Assembly: GCA_002482815.1 (NCBI GenBank)
Contig: DLGS01000203.1
Location: 250 to 14,807 of the forward strand
Origin: Bacteroidetes bacterium UBA7688
Lineage (GTDB): Bacteria > Bacteroidota > Bacteroidia > Chitinophagales > Chitinophagaceae
Direction of reading: 5' to 3'
Length of the DNA stretch: 14,558 bases
The notes under the pieces are model-generated. The model did not search any database and was not told the DNA's origin. It saw nothing but the letters and a program-made list of their open reading frames with translations. Position numbers and translations under genes: made by a program. Numbering within the stretch: the first letter of the stretch is position 1; every line of letters begins with the position of its first letter. Shown in pieces: positions 7,295 through 14,558 of this stretch.

Positions 7295-9202
7295 ATGAAT
7301 TCATTCAGTTTAATACAGCAATGTCCTGAGTGCAACCGTGTTTTGAACCTGAAAAGTGCTCACCTTTCACATTGGCACTGTCAATGTGGTTGTATGTTAT
7401 TTTTAGCTGAGGATGGGAGCTTAAAGACAACTTTAATCCACAGCATCTCCTCTTTTTTAGAAATAATTAAGCCTGGAACAAAAGGTAGTTGGAATGGTAA
7501 TGCCTTCACCGTTTCCGGTCGCTTTCGCCTTTGGTTTATCGAGAATGTGTTTAATTACTGGACGATTGAATTGCAGGATGGCTCAATTAAAATTTTAGGG
7601 GAAGCTTACGGACTGTATGCCATTTATGAAAAGATTGATTTTAGAGAAATTATTTTGTTCACTAAACTGAATGCTCTTCAAAATAATAAATCAATCTGGC
7701 TGGGCAATACAGAATATGAGTTTATCAGGAAGAATGAAGTTCGGTTTTGGGATGCTGAAGGTGATTTTTATAAACCTTTACTCAATATCCGGTGCTCGTT
7801 CGAGTTGATGAGCCCTGAACGTAATCAGGTTGAAATATTTGAACTGGAGTCTGACAGTTTTGAATTGTATTCCGTTCAATACACTTCTTTTGAGTCATTA
7901 CAATTGTATAATTTAAGAGAGCAATTTGATGCCGGTAAAAAATTCCTCTGTGAATCCTGCGGGGCAGAAACTATAGTAAAGCTCTTCCCCTATTCTCAAT
8001 GCTGGACTTGCAACACCTGCAACAGCGCTCATTATTATTTTAACGGTGGCCAGCGATTGGAAACTTCTGTACCAAAATTAAAACCGATTGGCGTTTTTAA
8101 AATTGGTGATAGTCTGTGGCTAAATGATATTGGATATGAAGTTCTGGGGTATGCTTTGAAAGAGGATTCACAGGAAAATTATCAGTGGAAGGAATATACG
8201 TTATTTAACAGGAATGTTGGTTTCGCATTTTTGAACGAATCGGATGGTCATTGGACATTATTGAAAGAAACAGGGGACTCGCCGAATATGCGGATGGCGC
8301 GTGCAAAGTCTTTTGAATTTAATGATCGCACGTTTCAATTGTTTAATGCCTACGGTTTTAAAATAGCTCAGGCAAGCGGAGCTTTTTCCGGGAATATTTT
8401 TAATGATTCCTATAAACTGTATGCAAAAGATTTTATAGCTCCTCCATATATTTTATGTGTGGAACAAGGAGATCGTGAGCATACCACCTGGTTTATGGGC
8501 GAGCATATTGCCACCAAAGAATTAAAAAAGCAGACCAATCAATATCTGCCGGTAAAGATGAGTATCGGACCCGCAGAACCCAAAGCAATGATTGAGCTGA
8601 CATTTTTAGTGAAGTGCACCTTATTGGTTTTGCTGCTGTTAATCGGAATCCATTTTTTAATCGGGTATAATCAGCAGGAAAAAGTATTACTTAATTACCA
8701 ATACACCATGGCAGATTCTTTGCCTCAGCAAACCTTCATCAGTGATGAATTTGAACTGACCAAATGGAAAAGTAATCTGCAGTTTGATATTTATGCGCCG
8801 GTTGATAATTCGTGGTTTGAGCTGGAGGCTACATTAATTAATAAAGTAACCGGCGATGAGTATGGTTTACAACAAGGTGTAGAACAATACCATGGGGTGA
8901 CAGAAGGAGAAAGCTGGTCGGAAGGTGGTAATCAGGAAACGGTATATTTGAGTAGTATCCCTTCCGGAAAGTACATTTTGAAAATTACAGCCGTTCGCGA
9001 TATGTATAGCTATGCCCTTTCGGGTGGAAAAATGGACAATTTTTCACTCAAAGTAACCAATGATGTGCCCATGCAGCGTAATTTCTGGCTGATAGTTTTG
9101 GTGGTATTGATATGGCCGGTTTACAAATTTTTTACAATGAATTATTACGAACAAAGGCGCTGGGAAAGCAGTCCGTACAGTCCCTACACTTCATCTTATT
9201 AA
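7295..9202 (+). CDS. DUF4178 membrane protein with two zinc ribbons
   Basis: This 635-residue protein starts one base after the speD-like stop. Domain order: a zinc ribbon with C10, C13 and the C29/C31/C33 cluster; a first DUF4178-like beta domain at about 60-200; a second zinc ribbon (C219-x2-C222 and C236-x2-C239, plus C242); a second DUF4178-like domain at about 262-410 (IGDSLWLNDIGYEVLGYA); a membrane helix at about 437-456; a beta-rich domain at about 460-592; a second helix at about 596-612; and a short positively charged tail ending in a Tyr/Pro/Ser repeat. The helices place the zinc-ribbon half in the cytoplasm and the beta domain in the periplasm. DUF4178 proteins accompany DUF350 and spermidine-synthase-like genes elsewhere; their biochemical role is unknown. 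A scaffold for the operon's enzymes is one guess. Confidence 0.82.
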   Translation: MNSFSLIQQCPECNRVLNLKSAHLSHWHCQCGCMLFLAEDGSLKTTLIHSISSFLEIIKPGTKGSWNGNAFTVSGRFRLWFIENVFNYWTIELQDGSIKILGEAYGLYAIYEKIDFREIILFTKLNALQNNKSIWLGNTEYEFIRKNEVRFWDAEGDFYKPLLNIRCSFELMSPERNQVEIFELESDSFELYSVQYTSFESLQLYNLREQFDAGKKFLCESCGAETIVKLFPYSQCWTCNTCNSAHYYFNGGQRLETSVPKLKPIGVFKIGDSLWLNDIGYEVLGYALKEDSQENYQWKEYTLFNRNVGFAFLNESDGHWTLLKETGDSPNMRMARAKSFEFNDRTFQLFNAYGFKIAQASGAFSGNIFNDSYKLYAKDFIAPPYILCVEQGDREHTTWFMGEHIATKELKKQTNQYLPVKMSIGPAEPKAMIELTFLVKCTLLVLLLLIGIHFLIGYNQQEKVLLNYQYTMADSLPQQTFISDEFELTKWKSNLQFDIYAPVDNSWFELEATLINKVTGDEYGLQQGVEQYHGVTEGESWSEGGNQETVYLSSIPSGKYILKITAVRDMYSYALSGGKMDNFSLKVTNDVPMQRNFWLIVLVVLIWPVYKFFTMNYYEQRRWESSPYSPYTSSY

Positions 9203-9212
9203 TATCTGAACA

Positions 9213-9371
9213 ATGAAAGATCTCAGTTCCTTATATCCTGTCCGTTGGTTCCTGCTTATAGTAGCTTTGCTGGGAGGAGTATTGGCTTATTCTGATTATA
9301 CCGGCTGGCGTTTGCTATCTTTTTCCAATCAGGAAGAGTGGTCTGCTGCCGGTCCGGGCGGTCATAAATAA
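9213..9371 (+). CDS. Small single-span membrane protein (52 residues)
   Basis: An ATG at 9213 opens a 52-codon frame ending at TAA 9369-9371, ten bases after the DUF4178 stop and 29 before the DUF350 start. The protein has a hydrophobic helix at about residues 11-26 (RWFLLIVALLGGVLAYSDY), then a polar tail ending in W-S-A-A-G-P-G-G-H-K. Its place inside a tightly packed operon in frame-consistent order, together with one clean membrane span, argues that it is real despite its length. The tail probably faces the periplasm. I recognise no family; the Gly/Pro/His/Lys end is distinctive and could contact a metal or a partner. Confidence 0.72.
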   Translation: MKDLSSLYPVRWFLLIVALLGGVLAYSDYTGWRLLSFSNQEEWSAAGPGGHK

Positions 9372-9400
9372 AATTCATCTTAAAATTTAAATAAATACTT

Positions 9401-9607
9401 ATGAAGCAATACATTTTAAGCTCGCTGATTTATTCCGGTATTGGGATTCTTATTCTCCTGGTGGCATTTGTGCTGATGGAAATACTCACGCCTAAGCATA
9501 ATCTCAGAAAAGAAATTATGGAAAACAAGAATGTGGCTGTCGCGCTTTTTGCAGGCTTTTTCATGATAGCCATTTCGATCATCATTGCTTCAGCTATCCA
9601 CGGGTAA
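9401..9607 (+). CDS. DUF350 (YjfL-like) small membrane protein
   Basis: The 68-residue protein has two membrane helices (about 7-28 and 44-66) separated by a charged turn, with the family signature L-R-K-E-I...N-K-N-V-A-V-A-L-F-A-G-F. This is the single-repeat form of DUF350 (PF03994), whose best-known member is Escherichia coli YjfL; other members carry two or more repeats. The function is unknown, but the family recurs beside spermidine-synthase-like, DUF4178 and PspA genes, which suggests an inner-membrane complex. It ends seven bases before the next gene. Confidence 0.88.
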   Translation: MKQYILSSLIYSGIGILILLVAFVLMEILTPKHNLRKEIMENKNVAVALFAGFFMIAISIIIASAIHG

Positions 9608-9614
9608 ATTCTCA

Positions 9615-11141
9615 ATGAATAAAAAAGGAAATAATCCGCAATTAGTTCTGCTGATTGCAGTTTTTGTTATTGCAACATGTGGGCTCATTTATGAATTGGT
9701 AGCAGGTACACTCGCCAGTTATTTGTTAGGCGACAGCGTGACCCAATTCAGCATTATTATTGGTGTCTATCTGTTTTCAATGGGTGTGGGTTCCTATCTT
9801 TCCCGGTTTTTTCGGCAGCATTTGCTCGAATGGTTCGTTCGGATTGAGTTGCTGGTGGGCTTTGTTGGTGGCTTTAGTGCAGCAATTTTGTTTCTGGCTT
9901 TTCCGCTTGCGGTCTCATTTCAGCCTGTCCTTTATGCTTTGGTGTTTGTTACCGGAACATTAGTTGGTATTGAAATTCCATTGTTGCTAAGGATTTTAAA
10001 AGATCGGGTAGAATTTAAGGATCTGGTTAGCCGTGTTTTTACTTATGATTATATCGGCGCTTTACTGGCATCCCTGATTTTTCCATTACTTTTTGTGCCA
10101 CATTTAGGCCTGGTCCGCACGAGTTTGTTTTTTGGTATTTTAAATATTGGCGTGGGCTTGTATCTCTGCCATTATTTCTCTGGCGAAATAAAAAATGTTG
10201 GCCGCATAAGATTTGGTGCAATTGTATTGCTGGTTATGGAATTACTGGCTTTTGTATTATCCGAAAAAATAGTCAGCTACAGCGAGACCCTGGCTTATAA
10301 TGATCAGGTAGTTTATTCCACATCCACCCCGTATCAACGCATTGTACTGACTAAAAATAAAAGAGACCTTCGCCTGTATCTCAATAATAATCTTCAATTC
10401 AGTTCGGCAGACGAATACCGGTATCACGAGGCTTTGGTTCATCCGGCTATGATGTCAGTGGATAATCCTCAACGTGTACTTGTGCTTGGTGGTGGCGATG
10501 GTTTGGCTGTGCGCGAAATCCTGAAATATCCTTCTGTTCAATCTGTTCAGCTGGTGGACCTTGATCCTGCAATGACCCGGCTTTTTTCAACCCAAAATGT
10601 ACTAATGGACATTAACAGGCATTCTTTGAAGAATCCAAAAGTCACTGTCACCAATGCAGATGCCTTTATGTGGCTGAAAAAAAATCAACAAGGGTTTGAT
10701 TGTGTAATCATTGATTTTCCTGATCCGTCCGGTTTTTCTGTTGGCAAGTTATACACAACAGCATTTTATCGCCTGCTTAAAAATGCATTAAATGAAAACG
10801 CAGTTGTTGTGATACAAAGCACATCGCCTTTCGTTGCACCTAAAAGTTTCTGGTGTGTCAGTAAAACACTTGAGTCGGTCGGTTACAATACGGTATCCTA
10901 TCATAATTATGTACCTTCTTTTGGCGAATGGGGATATGTAATGGCAATGATAGGAAGGAATTATCAAATCCCGGATTCGTTTACAGTGCCCACAAGATTT
11001 ATCAATAAAATGGTTATGCAGCAAATGCTTCAGTTTCCTGACGATATGAAAACTACAGCTTTATTGGAAGTGAATAAACTCAACAATCAATCGCTGGTCC
11101 ATTATTTCGAAGAGGAGTGGGGTAAACATCTCGATCAGTAA
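9615..11141 (+). CDS. Membrane-anchored spermidine-synthase-like aminopropyltransferase
   Basis: The N-terminal 220 residues contain about seven membrane helices; the C-terminal half is a Rossmann-fold spermidine-synthase domain. Visible motifs are YQRIVLT (240-246), the YHEALVHP segment (270-277), the nucleotide-binding VLGGGDG (290-296) with D315 and D317 in VDLDP, NADAF (347-351), and the gatekeeper IIDFPDP (365-371), whose D367 corresponds to the catalytic Asp of soluble enzymes. The fold accepts decarboxylated AdoMet (or AdoMet) and transfers an aminopropyl group to an amine. I use the ATG at 9615 (508 residues), seven bases after the DUF350 stop; the ATG at 9585 would overlap DUF350 and adds ten uncharacteristic residues. 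The membrane part suggests a membrane-bound or lipid-phase acceptor rather than free putrescine, which is inference. Confidence 0.85.
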   Translation: MNKKGNNPQLVLLIAVFVIATCGLIYELVAGTLASYLLGDSVTQFSIIIGVYLFSMGVGSYLSRFFRQHLLEWFVRIELLVGFVGGFSAAILFLAFPLAVSFQPVLYALVFVTGTLVGIEIPLLLRILKDRVEFKDLVSRVFTYDYIGALLASLIFPLLFVPHLGLVRTSLFFGILNIGVGLYLCHYFSGEIKNVGRIRFGAIVLLVMELLAFVLSEKIVSYSETLAYNDQVVYSTSTPYQRIVLTKNKRDLRLYLNNNLQFSSADEYRYHEALVHPAMMSVDNPQRVLVLGGGDGLAVREILKYPSVQSVQLVDLDPAMTRLFSTQNVLMDINRHSLKNPKVTVTNADAFMWLKKNQQGFDCVIIDFPDPSGFSVGKLYTTAFYRLLKNALNENAVVVIQSTSPFVAPKSFWCVSKTLESVGYNTVSYHNYVPSFGEWGYVMAMIGRNYQIPDSFTVPTRFINKMVMQQMLQFPDDMKTTALLEVNKLNNQSLVHYFEEEWGKHLDQ

Positions 11142-11159
11142 ATTTTTATATCCCCCGAA

Positions 11160-12767
11160 ATGAACAGAAGAGATTTTATAAAACTGACTGGTGCTGCCGC
11201 AGGATTAAGCCCTCTGGCTTCCGGTTGCTTAACATCTTCCCATAAGATTACAGGTAGCATTATTGGTGCATCAGCTGCTGCAGGGCATCAGTTGAGAGAT
11301 AAAACCTTTACTGAGCCCGTGGAATATCATTCCGTTAAAACGCTCATTGTTGGTGGTGGCGTGAGCGGATTGTCTGCAGCCAGGTTTCTGACTTTAAATA
11401 ACGATACGGACTTCCTTGTGTTGGATCTGGAGAAAAACATGGGCGGAAATGCAGCTTCGGGCGGAAATAGTATATCTCAATTTCCCTGGGGAGCACATTA
11501 TATTCCGATACCTAATAATGATTTGCCGGAGTACCATTCTTTTCTGGAAGAATGCAATGTTATCACCGGCAAGGATGAAAATGGTCTTCCCGTTTATAAT
11601 GAATTTTATTTGTGTCATGACCCTGAAGAACGCCTTTATATTAACGGTTCCTGGCAGGAAGGGCTTGTCCCGAAACTTGGTCTGAACAGCCAGGAGTTAA
11701 AGGAATTTTCTGCTTTTTTTCATTTGATGGATTCCTACAGACATTCCATTGGTTCAGACGGAAAAGATGCATTTGCCATACCGGTAAACAATTCCAGTAA
11801 AGACGATGAGTTTGTAAGCCTGGACAATATTACCATGAAAGAATGGCTGGATGACAAGGGGTTTAAAAGTAAGTATATCAGATGGTATATTAATTACTGC
11901 ACGCGTGATGATTTTGGAACCATGTTTGATGAGATAAGCGCCTGGGCCGGCATTCACTATTTCGCAGCCAGAAAAGGGAAAGGTGCCAATGCCGAATATC
12001 ATGACGTACTGACCTGGGAACAAGGGAATGGATTTCTGGTGCAACAATTAAAGAAGAACCTGTCTGATAAATTGTGGAATAATGCTTTAGTGGTTTCGGT
12101 AAAGAATGTTGAGGATGGCGTTCGAATAAGCTATTTTGATGTTCACAAAAAGAAATTAATGGGGATTCATGCACAGCACTGTATTATAGCTGCGCCTCAG
12201 TTTATTGCGGCAAGGCTGCTGGCTGACGAGCTGCGTATAAAAAATGTAAATGCCCATCTTCATTATGTGCCCTGGATGGTGGCTAACCTCACCGTTAATA
12301 GCACTCTGCAGGAAAGAAACGGAATTGGTCGCAGTTGGGATAATGTAATTTTTGAGAGCAATGCATTGGGTTATGTAGATGCAACGCATCAGCAATTGCA
12401 ACAAAGGAAGGAAAAGAGAAATCTTACTTATTATTGGCCATTAACGGATAAAGATCCTCTTACAGCCCGCAGGGAAGCGCAAAAAATTACACACGAAGAA
12501 TGGGTTGAAAAGGTGATTGCGGATTTGAAAATCATTCATCCGAACATTGCTTCTGCAACAGAAAATATGGATATTATAATTTGGGGGCATGCTATGGCGC
12601 AACCTTTACCAGGTCTGATTCATGGTAAGCTCAGAAGCGAACTTTCAACCAGTATAAGTAATGCTGTACATTTTGCACATACCGATCTTGCCGGTATCAG
12701 TATTTTTGAAGAAGCATTCTACCAGGGATTTGAGGCGGCCAAAAAGGTATTAAACAAACAAGTGTAG
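11160..12767 (+). CDS. Tat-exported FAD-dependent amine-oxidase-like lipoprotein
   Basis: The 535-residue protein has a twin-arginine signal (N-R-R-D-F-I-K) followed by a hydrophobic stretch ending L-A-S-G-C23, a plausible lipobox. It should therefore be exported folded, with its flavin, and anchored by lipid. A Rossmann dinucleotide fold begins at about 60 (TLIVGGGVSGLSAARF, GGGVSG 65-70) with an acidic residue at D89/E91, followed by GGNAASGGN (95-103). The C-terminal V-H-F-A-H-T...E-E-A-F-Y-Q-G-F-E-A-A repeats the pattern of the flavin-containing amine oxidase/phytoene-desaturase superfamily. It starts 18 bases after the SpeE-like gene. Oxidation of a polyamine, or of an amine made by its neighbours, is inferred from context only. 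Confidence 0.82.
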   Translation: MNRRDFIKLTGAAAGLSPLASGCLTSSHKITGSIIGASAAAGHQLRDKTFTEPVEYHSVKTLIVGGGVSGLSAARFLTLNNDTDFLVLDLEKNMGGNAASGGNSISQFPWGAHYIPIPNNDLPEYHSFLEECNVITGKDENGLPVYNEFYLCHDPEERLYINGSWQEGLVPKLGLNSQELKEFSAFFHLMDSYRHSIGSDGKDAFAIPVNNSSKDDEFVSLDNITMKEWLDDKGFKSKYIRWYINYCTRDDFGTMFDEISAWAGIHYFAARKGKGANAEYHDVLTWEQGNGFLVQQLKKNLSDKLWNNALVVSVKNVEDGVRISYFDVHKKKLMGIHAQHCIIAAPQFIAARLLADELRIKNVNAHLHYVPWMVANLTVNSTLQERNGIGRSWDNVIFESNALGYVDATHQQLQQRKEKRNLTYYWPLTDKDPLTARREAQKITHEEWVEKVIADLKIIHPNIASATENMDIIIWGHAMAQPLPGLIHGKLRSELSTSISNAVHFAHTDLAGISIFEEAFYQGFEAAKKVLNKQV

Positions 12768-12771
12768 CATA

Positions 12772-13839
12772 GTGGCAGATATACTCATTCCTTCAAAGCA
12801 ACCCTGGTTGGGCAAACCGGTTTCAGAAATCTTATTCATACTGTTACCTCCCTTTATCAGCCTGTTGTTTATCGCTGTTTTCCCTGGCTTGTTTCAGGAT
12901 AATGATAAAATGCCCGAAGTTTGGTGGGTAGTTTTGATCTTATTGGTTGACGTTGCTCATGTCTATAGTACACTCTACAGAACTTATTTCGACAGGACAA
13001 CGCGAAAAGCTCAAAAGTCTTTGTTGATTGTTATTCCTTTTATAGCCTTTGGAGCAGGAATTTTTGTTTATTCCATCAGTCCTTTCTTATTCTGGCGGCT
13101 GCTGGCCTACCTCGCTGTGTTCCATTTTGTGAGACAACAATATGGCTTTATGCGCTTGTATAGCCGAAAGGAAAATGCTCCGGCATGGATGGTAAGGGTT
13201 GATAAAATCACCATCTATTATGCCACAATATACCCGCTTATCTTCTGGCACTTGTCCGCTCCGCGCAATTTCAACTGGTTTGTTTCAGGAGATTTCGTTT
13301 ATGCTTCTTCAGCCAGTGTTCTGTTGGTCGCAAAGTTGTTGTATGTGGTAATTTTAATCACTTACATTTTCAAAGAAATGCTGTTTGTCAAACAGGTAAG
13401 AAGCATCAACATCCCTAAGCTATCTATCATATTGGGAACTATACTTTCCTGGTATTTTGGTATTGTTTACTTTAATGGTGATTTGGCATTTACACTGCTC
13501 AATGTGGTTAGTCATGGAATTCCATATATGGCACTGGTTTGGATTTTTTCACATAAAGCCCCAAAACCTGACATTGAAGCAAAATCCCCGGGTAAAAACA
13601 GGATAAAATATAGTTTGCTTGGTTTTCTCGGATTGATTTTTTTGCTTGCCTATATTGAAGAAGGCTTGTGGGATGCATTTTTATGGAAGGAACATCAGGG
13701 GATTTTCGGATTATTCACCTTTAATGGCGGCCCCTTGTTGCTCAATTTCATCGTCCCCTTACTCGCCGTTCCCCAAATCACGCATTACATTATAGACGGT
13801 TACATCTGGAAGGTGAAAAAGAATGCAGGGCAAATCTAA
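12772..13839 (+). CDS. Polytopic membrane protein with spaced His residues, GTG start
   Basis: The gene begins with GTG four bases after the flavoprotein stop; the next in-frame ATG would remove the first membrane helix, so GTG is preferred. The 355-residue product has about eight membrane helices (roughly 18-40, 50-66, 84-102, 106-122, 146-165, 184-202, 216-256, 280-295, 318-340). Histidines and acidic residues sit in or next to helices: D60-x2-H63, H118 (AVFHFVRQQYG), H160, H248 (VVSHGIPY) and H338-x3-D342 (THYIIDGYIW). Such spacing recalls membrane enzymes that bind metal or heme through His, such as desaturase/Brp-Blh-like proteins, but I can assign no family with confidence. It is the last gene of the operon. 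Confidence 0.75.
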   Translation: MADILIPSKQPWLGKPVSEILFILLPPFISLLFIAVFPGLFQDNDKMPEVWWVVLILLVDVAHVYSTLYRTYFDRTTRKAQKSLLIVIPFIAFGAGIFVYSISPFLFWRLLAYLAVFHFVRQQYGFMRLYSRKENAPAWMVRVDKITIYYATIYPLIFWHLSAPRNFNWFVSGDFVYASSASVLLVAKLLYVVILITYIFKEMLFVKQVRSINIPKLSIILGTILSWYFGIVYFNGDLAFTLLNVVSHGIPYMALVWIFSHKAPKPDIEAKSPGKNRIKYSLLGFLGLIFLLAYIEEGLWDAFLWKEHQGIFGLFTFNGGPLLLNFIVPLLAVPQITHYIIDGYIWKVKKNAGQI

Positions 13840-13951
13840 AAAGCTGCTTTAAAAATGCCCTTTACCGATATTTTCTATTTATTTACCGAAAGACAATATT
13901 TAAAGCAACGGGATTAACTCATTTTTGCACCCAATTAGTTCAGGGAAATAA
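13840..13951. promoter_or_regulatory. Gap before the TonB receptor gene with a direct repeat
   Basis: The 112-base gap contains TTTACCGA twice (13861-13868 and 13882-13889), 21 bases apart or two helical turns, flanked by GCTTTAAA (13846-13853) and its inverse TTTAAAGC (13899-13906). These may be operator sites for the receptor gene. CATTTTTG near 13920 differs from the -7 consensus by one base. No convincing terminator separates the operon from the receptor gene. Confidence 0.3.
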
Positions 13952-14558
13952 ATGAAAATAAAACTACTTGCTGCTTTCTTGTTTCTTTCACCGCTTGCGT
14001 TCGCGCAATCAGTAATCAGTGGTAAAATCACAGATGACAAAGGCTTGCCAGTCCGTGGTGCCAGTATTTCAATTGATAATACCATCGATGGCAGCACAAC
14101 GGACAGTACAGGTCATTTTGAATTTACAACAGAAGAAAAAGGTCCTCAGGCATTAATTGCTACAGAAGCTACACATACCGAAGCCAGTTTCCCGATTACA
14201 ATTAACGGAGATGTAAAGGATTTGAAGCTGAGTATGAAAACGGCATTCAATCGCCTCAACGAAGTAGTGATTGCAGCCGGCGCATTTGAGGCATCCAATG
14301 ACAAAAGCAAATCAATGTTGACCACAATGGATATCGTCACTACCGCTGGCGCCAATGCGGATGTTGTTAAAGCAATTCAAACCTTACCCGGTACCCAGCA
14401 ACAGGGAACGCAAACCGGACTTTTTGTTCGCGGTGGTGATGCCAGTGAAGCAGCGGTAATTATTGATGCATTGGTGGTTCAAAATGCTTTCTTTAGTGGC
14501 GCACCAGGTGTGGCTACCCGTAGCCGCTTTTCTCCGTTTCAATTCAAAGGGGTAAGCT
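13952..14558 (+). CDS. TonB-dependent outer-membrane receptor, N-terminal part
   Basis: The frame is open to the window edge (202 complete codons). A signal peptide (MKIKLLAAFLFLSPLAFA, then Q) is followed by a carboxypeptidase-regulatory-like beta-sandwich at about 20-95 (VISGKITDDKGLPVRGASI), then a plug domain from about 115 (ADVVKAIQTLPGTQQQG, then LFVRGGDASEAAVIIDALVV). This is the usual N-terminus of Bacteroidota TonB receptors lacking a SusD partner so far visible. The barrel lies beyond the window and the substrate cannot be told. It is in the same direction as the polyamine-type operon, 112 bases downstream, so it may or may not share its transcript. Confidence 0.9.
   Translation, partial: MKIKLLAAFLFLSPLAFAQSVISGKITDDKGLPVRGASISIDNTIDGSTTDSTGHFEFTTEEKGPQALIATEATHTEASFPITINGDVKDLKLSMKTAFNRLNEVVIAAGAFEASNDKSKSMLTTMDIVTTAGANADVVKAIQTLPGTQQQGTQTGLFVRGGDASEAAVIIDALVVQNAFFSGAPGVATRSRFSPFQFKGVS

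Noticed and set aside
9585..9614. Upstream ATG for the SpeE-like gene
   Set aside because: It would overlap the DUF350 gene by 23 bases. The ATG at 9615 has normal operon spacing and begins the expected Lys-rich N-terminus before the first helix.
13840..13855. AAAGCTGCTTT as a terminator hairpin after the operon
   Set aside because: The stem is only five pairs with a one-base loop and is followed by A residues, not T.

Overview
The window looks like a chromosomal segment from a member of the Bacteroidota, most likely a Chitinophagaceae-like or other soil/water lineage. The evidence is moderately AT-rich DNA, translation starts without clear Shine-Dalgarno sequences, signal peptides ending in A-Q or G-Q, a TonB-dependent receptor with an N-terminal carboxypeptidase-regulatory-like domain, and a porin-like barrel of a type common in that phylum. 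No rRNA, tRNA, CRISPR array or complete mobile element was seen, and no gene-free stretch exceeds 300 bases.

Region 1 (1-4047) is an acetate/carboxylate module. An outer-membrane porin-like gene (1-1252, cut by the window edge) and a small InsA-like zinc-ribbon/helix-turn-helix protein (1362-1784) lie on the minus strand. Acetyl-CoA synthetase acs (2074-3987) is transcribed divergently. The intergenic region carries three near-identical copies of a 15-bp motif: two just upstream of the HTH gene and one upstream of acs. This suggests that the transposase-derived protein is a resident regulator of itself and acs. A strong hairpin terminator follows acs.

Region 2 (4048-6759) holds ordinary accessory genes: a secreted alpha/beta-hydrolase esterase, a 70-residue orphan ORF, a secreted protein of unknown function, and a likely cupin plus small GNAT-type acetyltransferase pair.

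Region 3 (6937-13839) is the most interesting part. It is a tightly packed seven-gene plus-strand operon with gaps of 1 to 29 bases. In order it encodes an AdoMet-decarboxylase-like pyruvoyl protein (SpeD-like, with Ser where the catalytic Cys is expected), a DUF4178 protein with two zinc ribbons and two membrane helices, a 52-residue single-span protein, a DUF350 (YjfL-like) membrane protein, a membrane-anchored spermidine-synthase-like aminopropyltransferase, an exported Tat-type flavin amine-oxidase-like lipoprotein, and a polytopic membrane protein with spaced histidines. SpeD, SpeE-like, DUF350 and DUF4178 genes are known to cluster in envelope-associated loci of other bacteria. The exported flavoprotein and the His-containing polytopic protein look like additions that would let a pyruvoyl-derived amine or aminopropyl group be transferred at the membrane and then oxidised outside it. 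No biochemical function for the whole set is known to me.

Region 4 (13952-14558) is the start of a TonB-dependent receptor, about 110 bases downstream of the operon and in the same direction.
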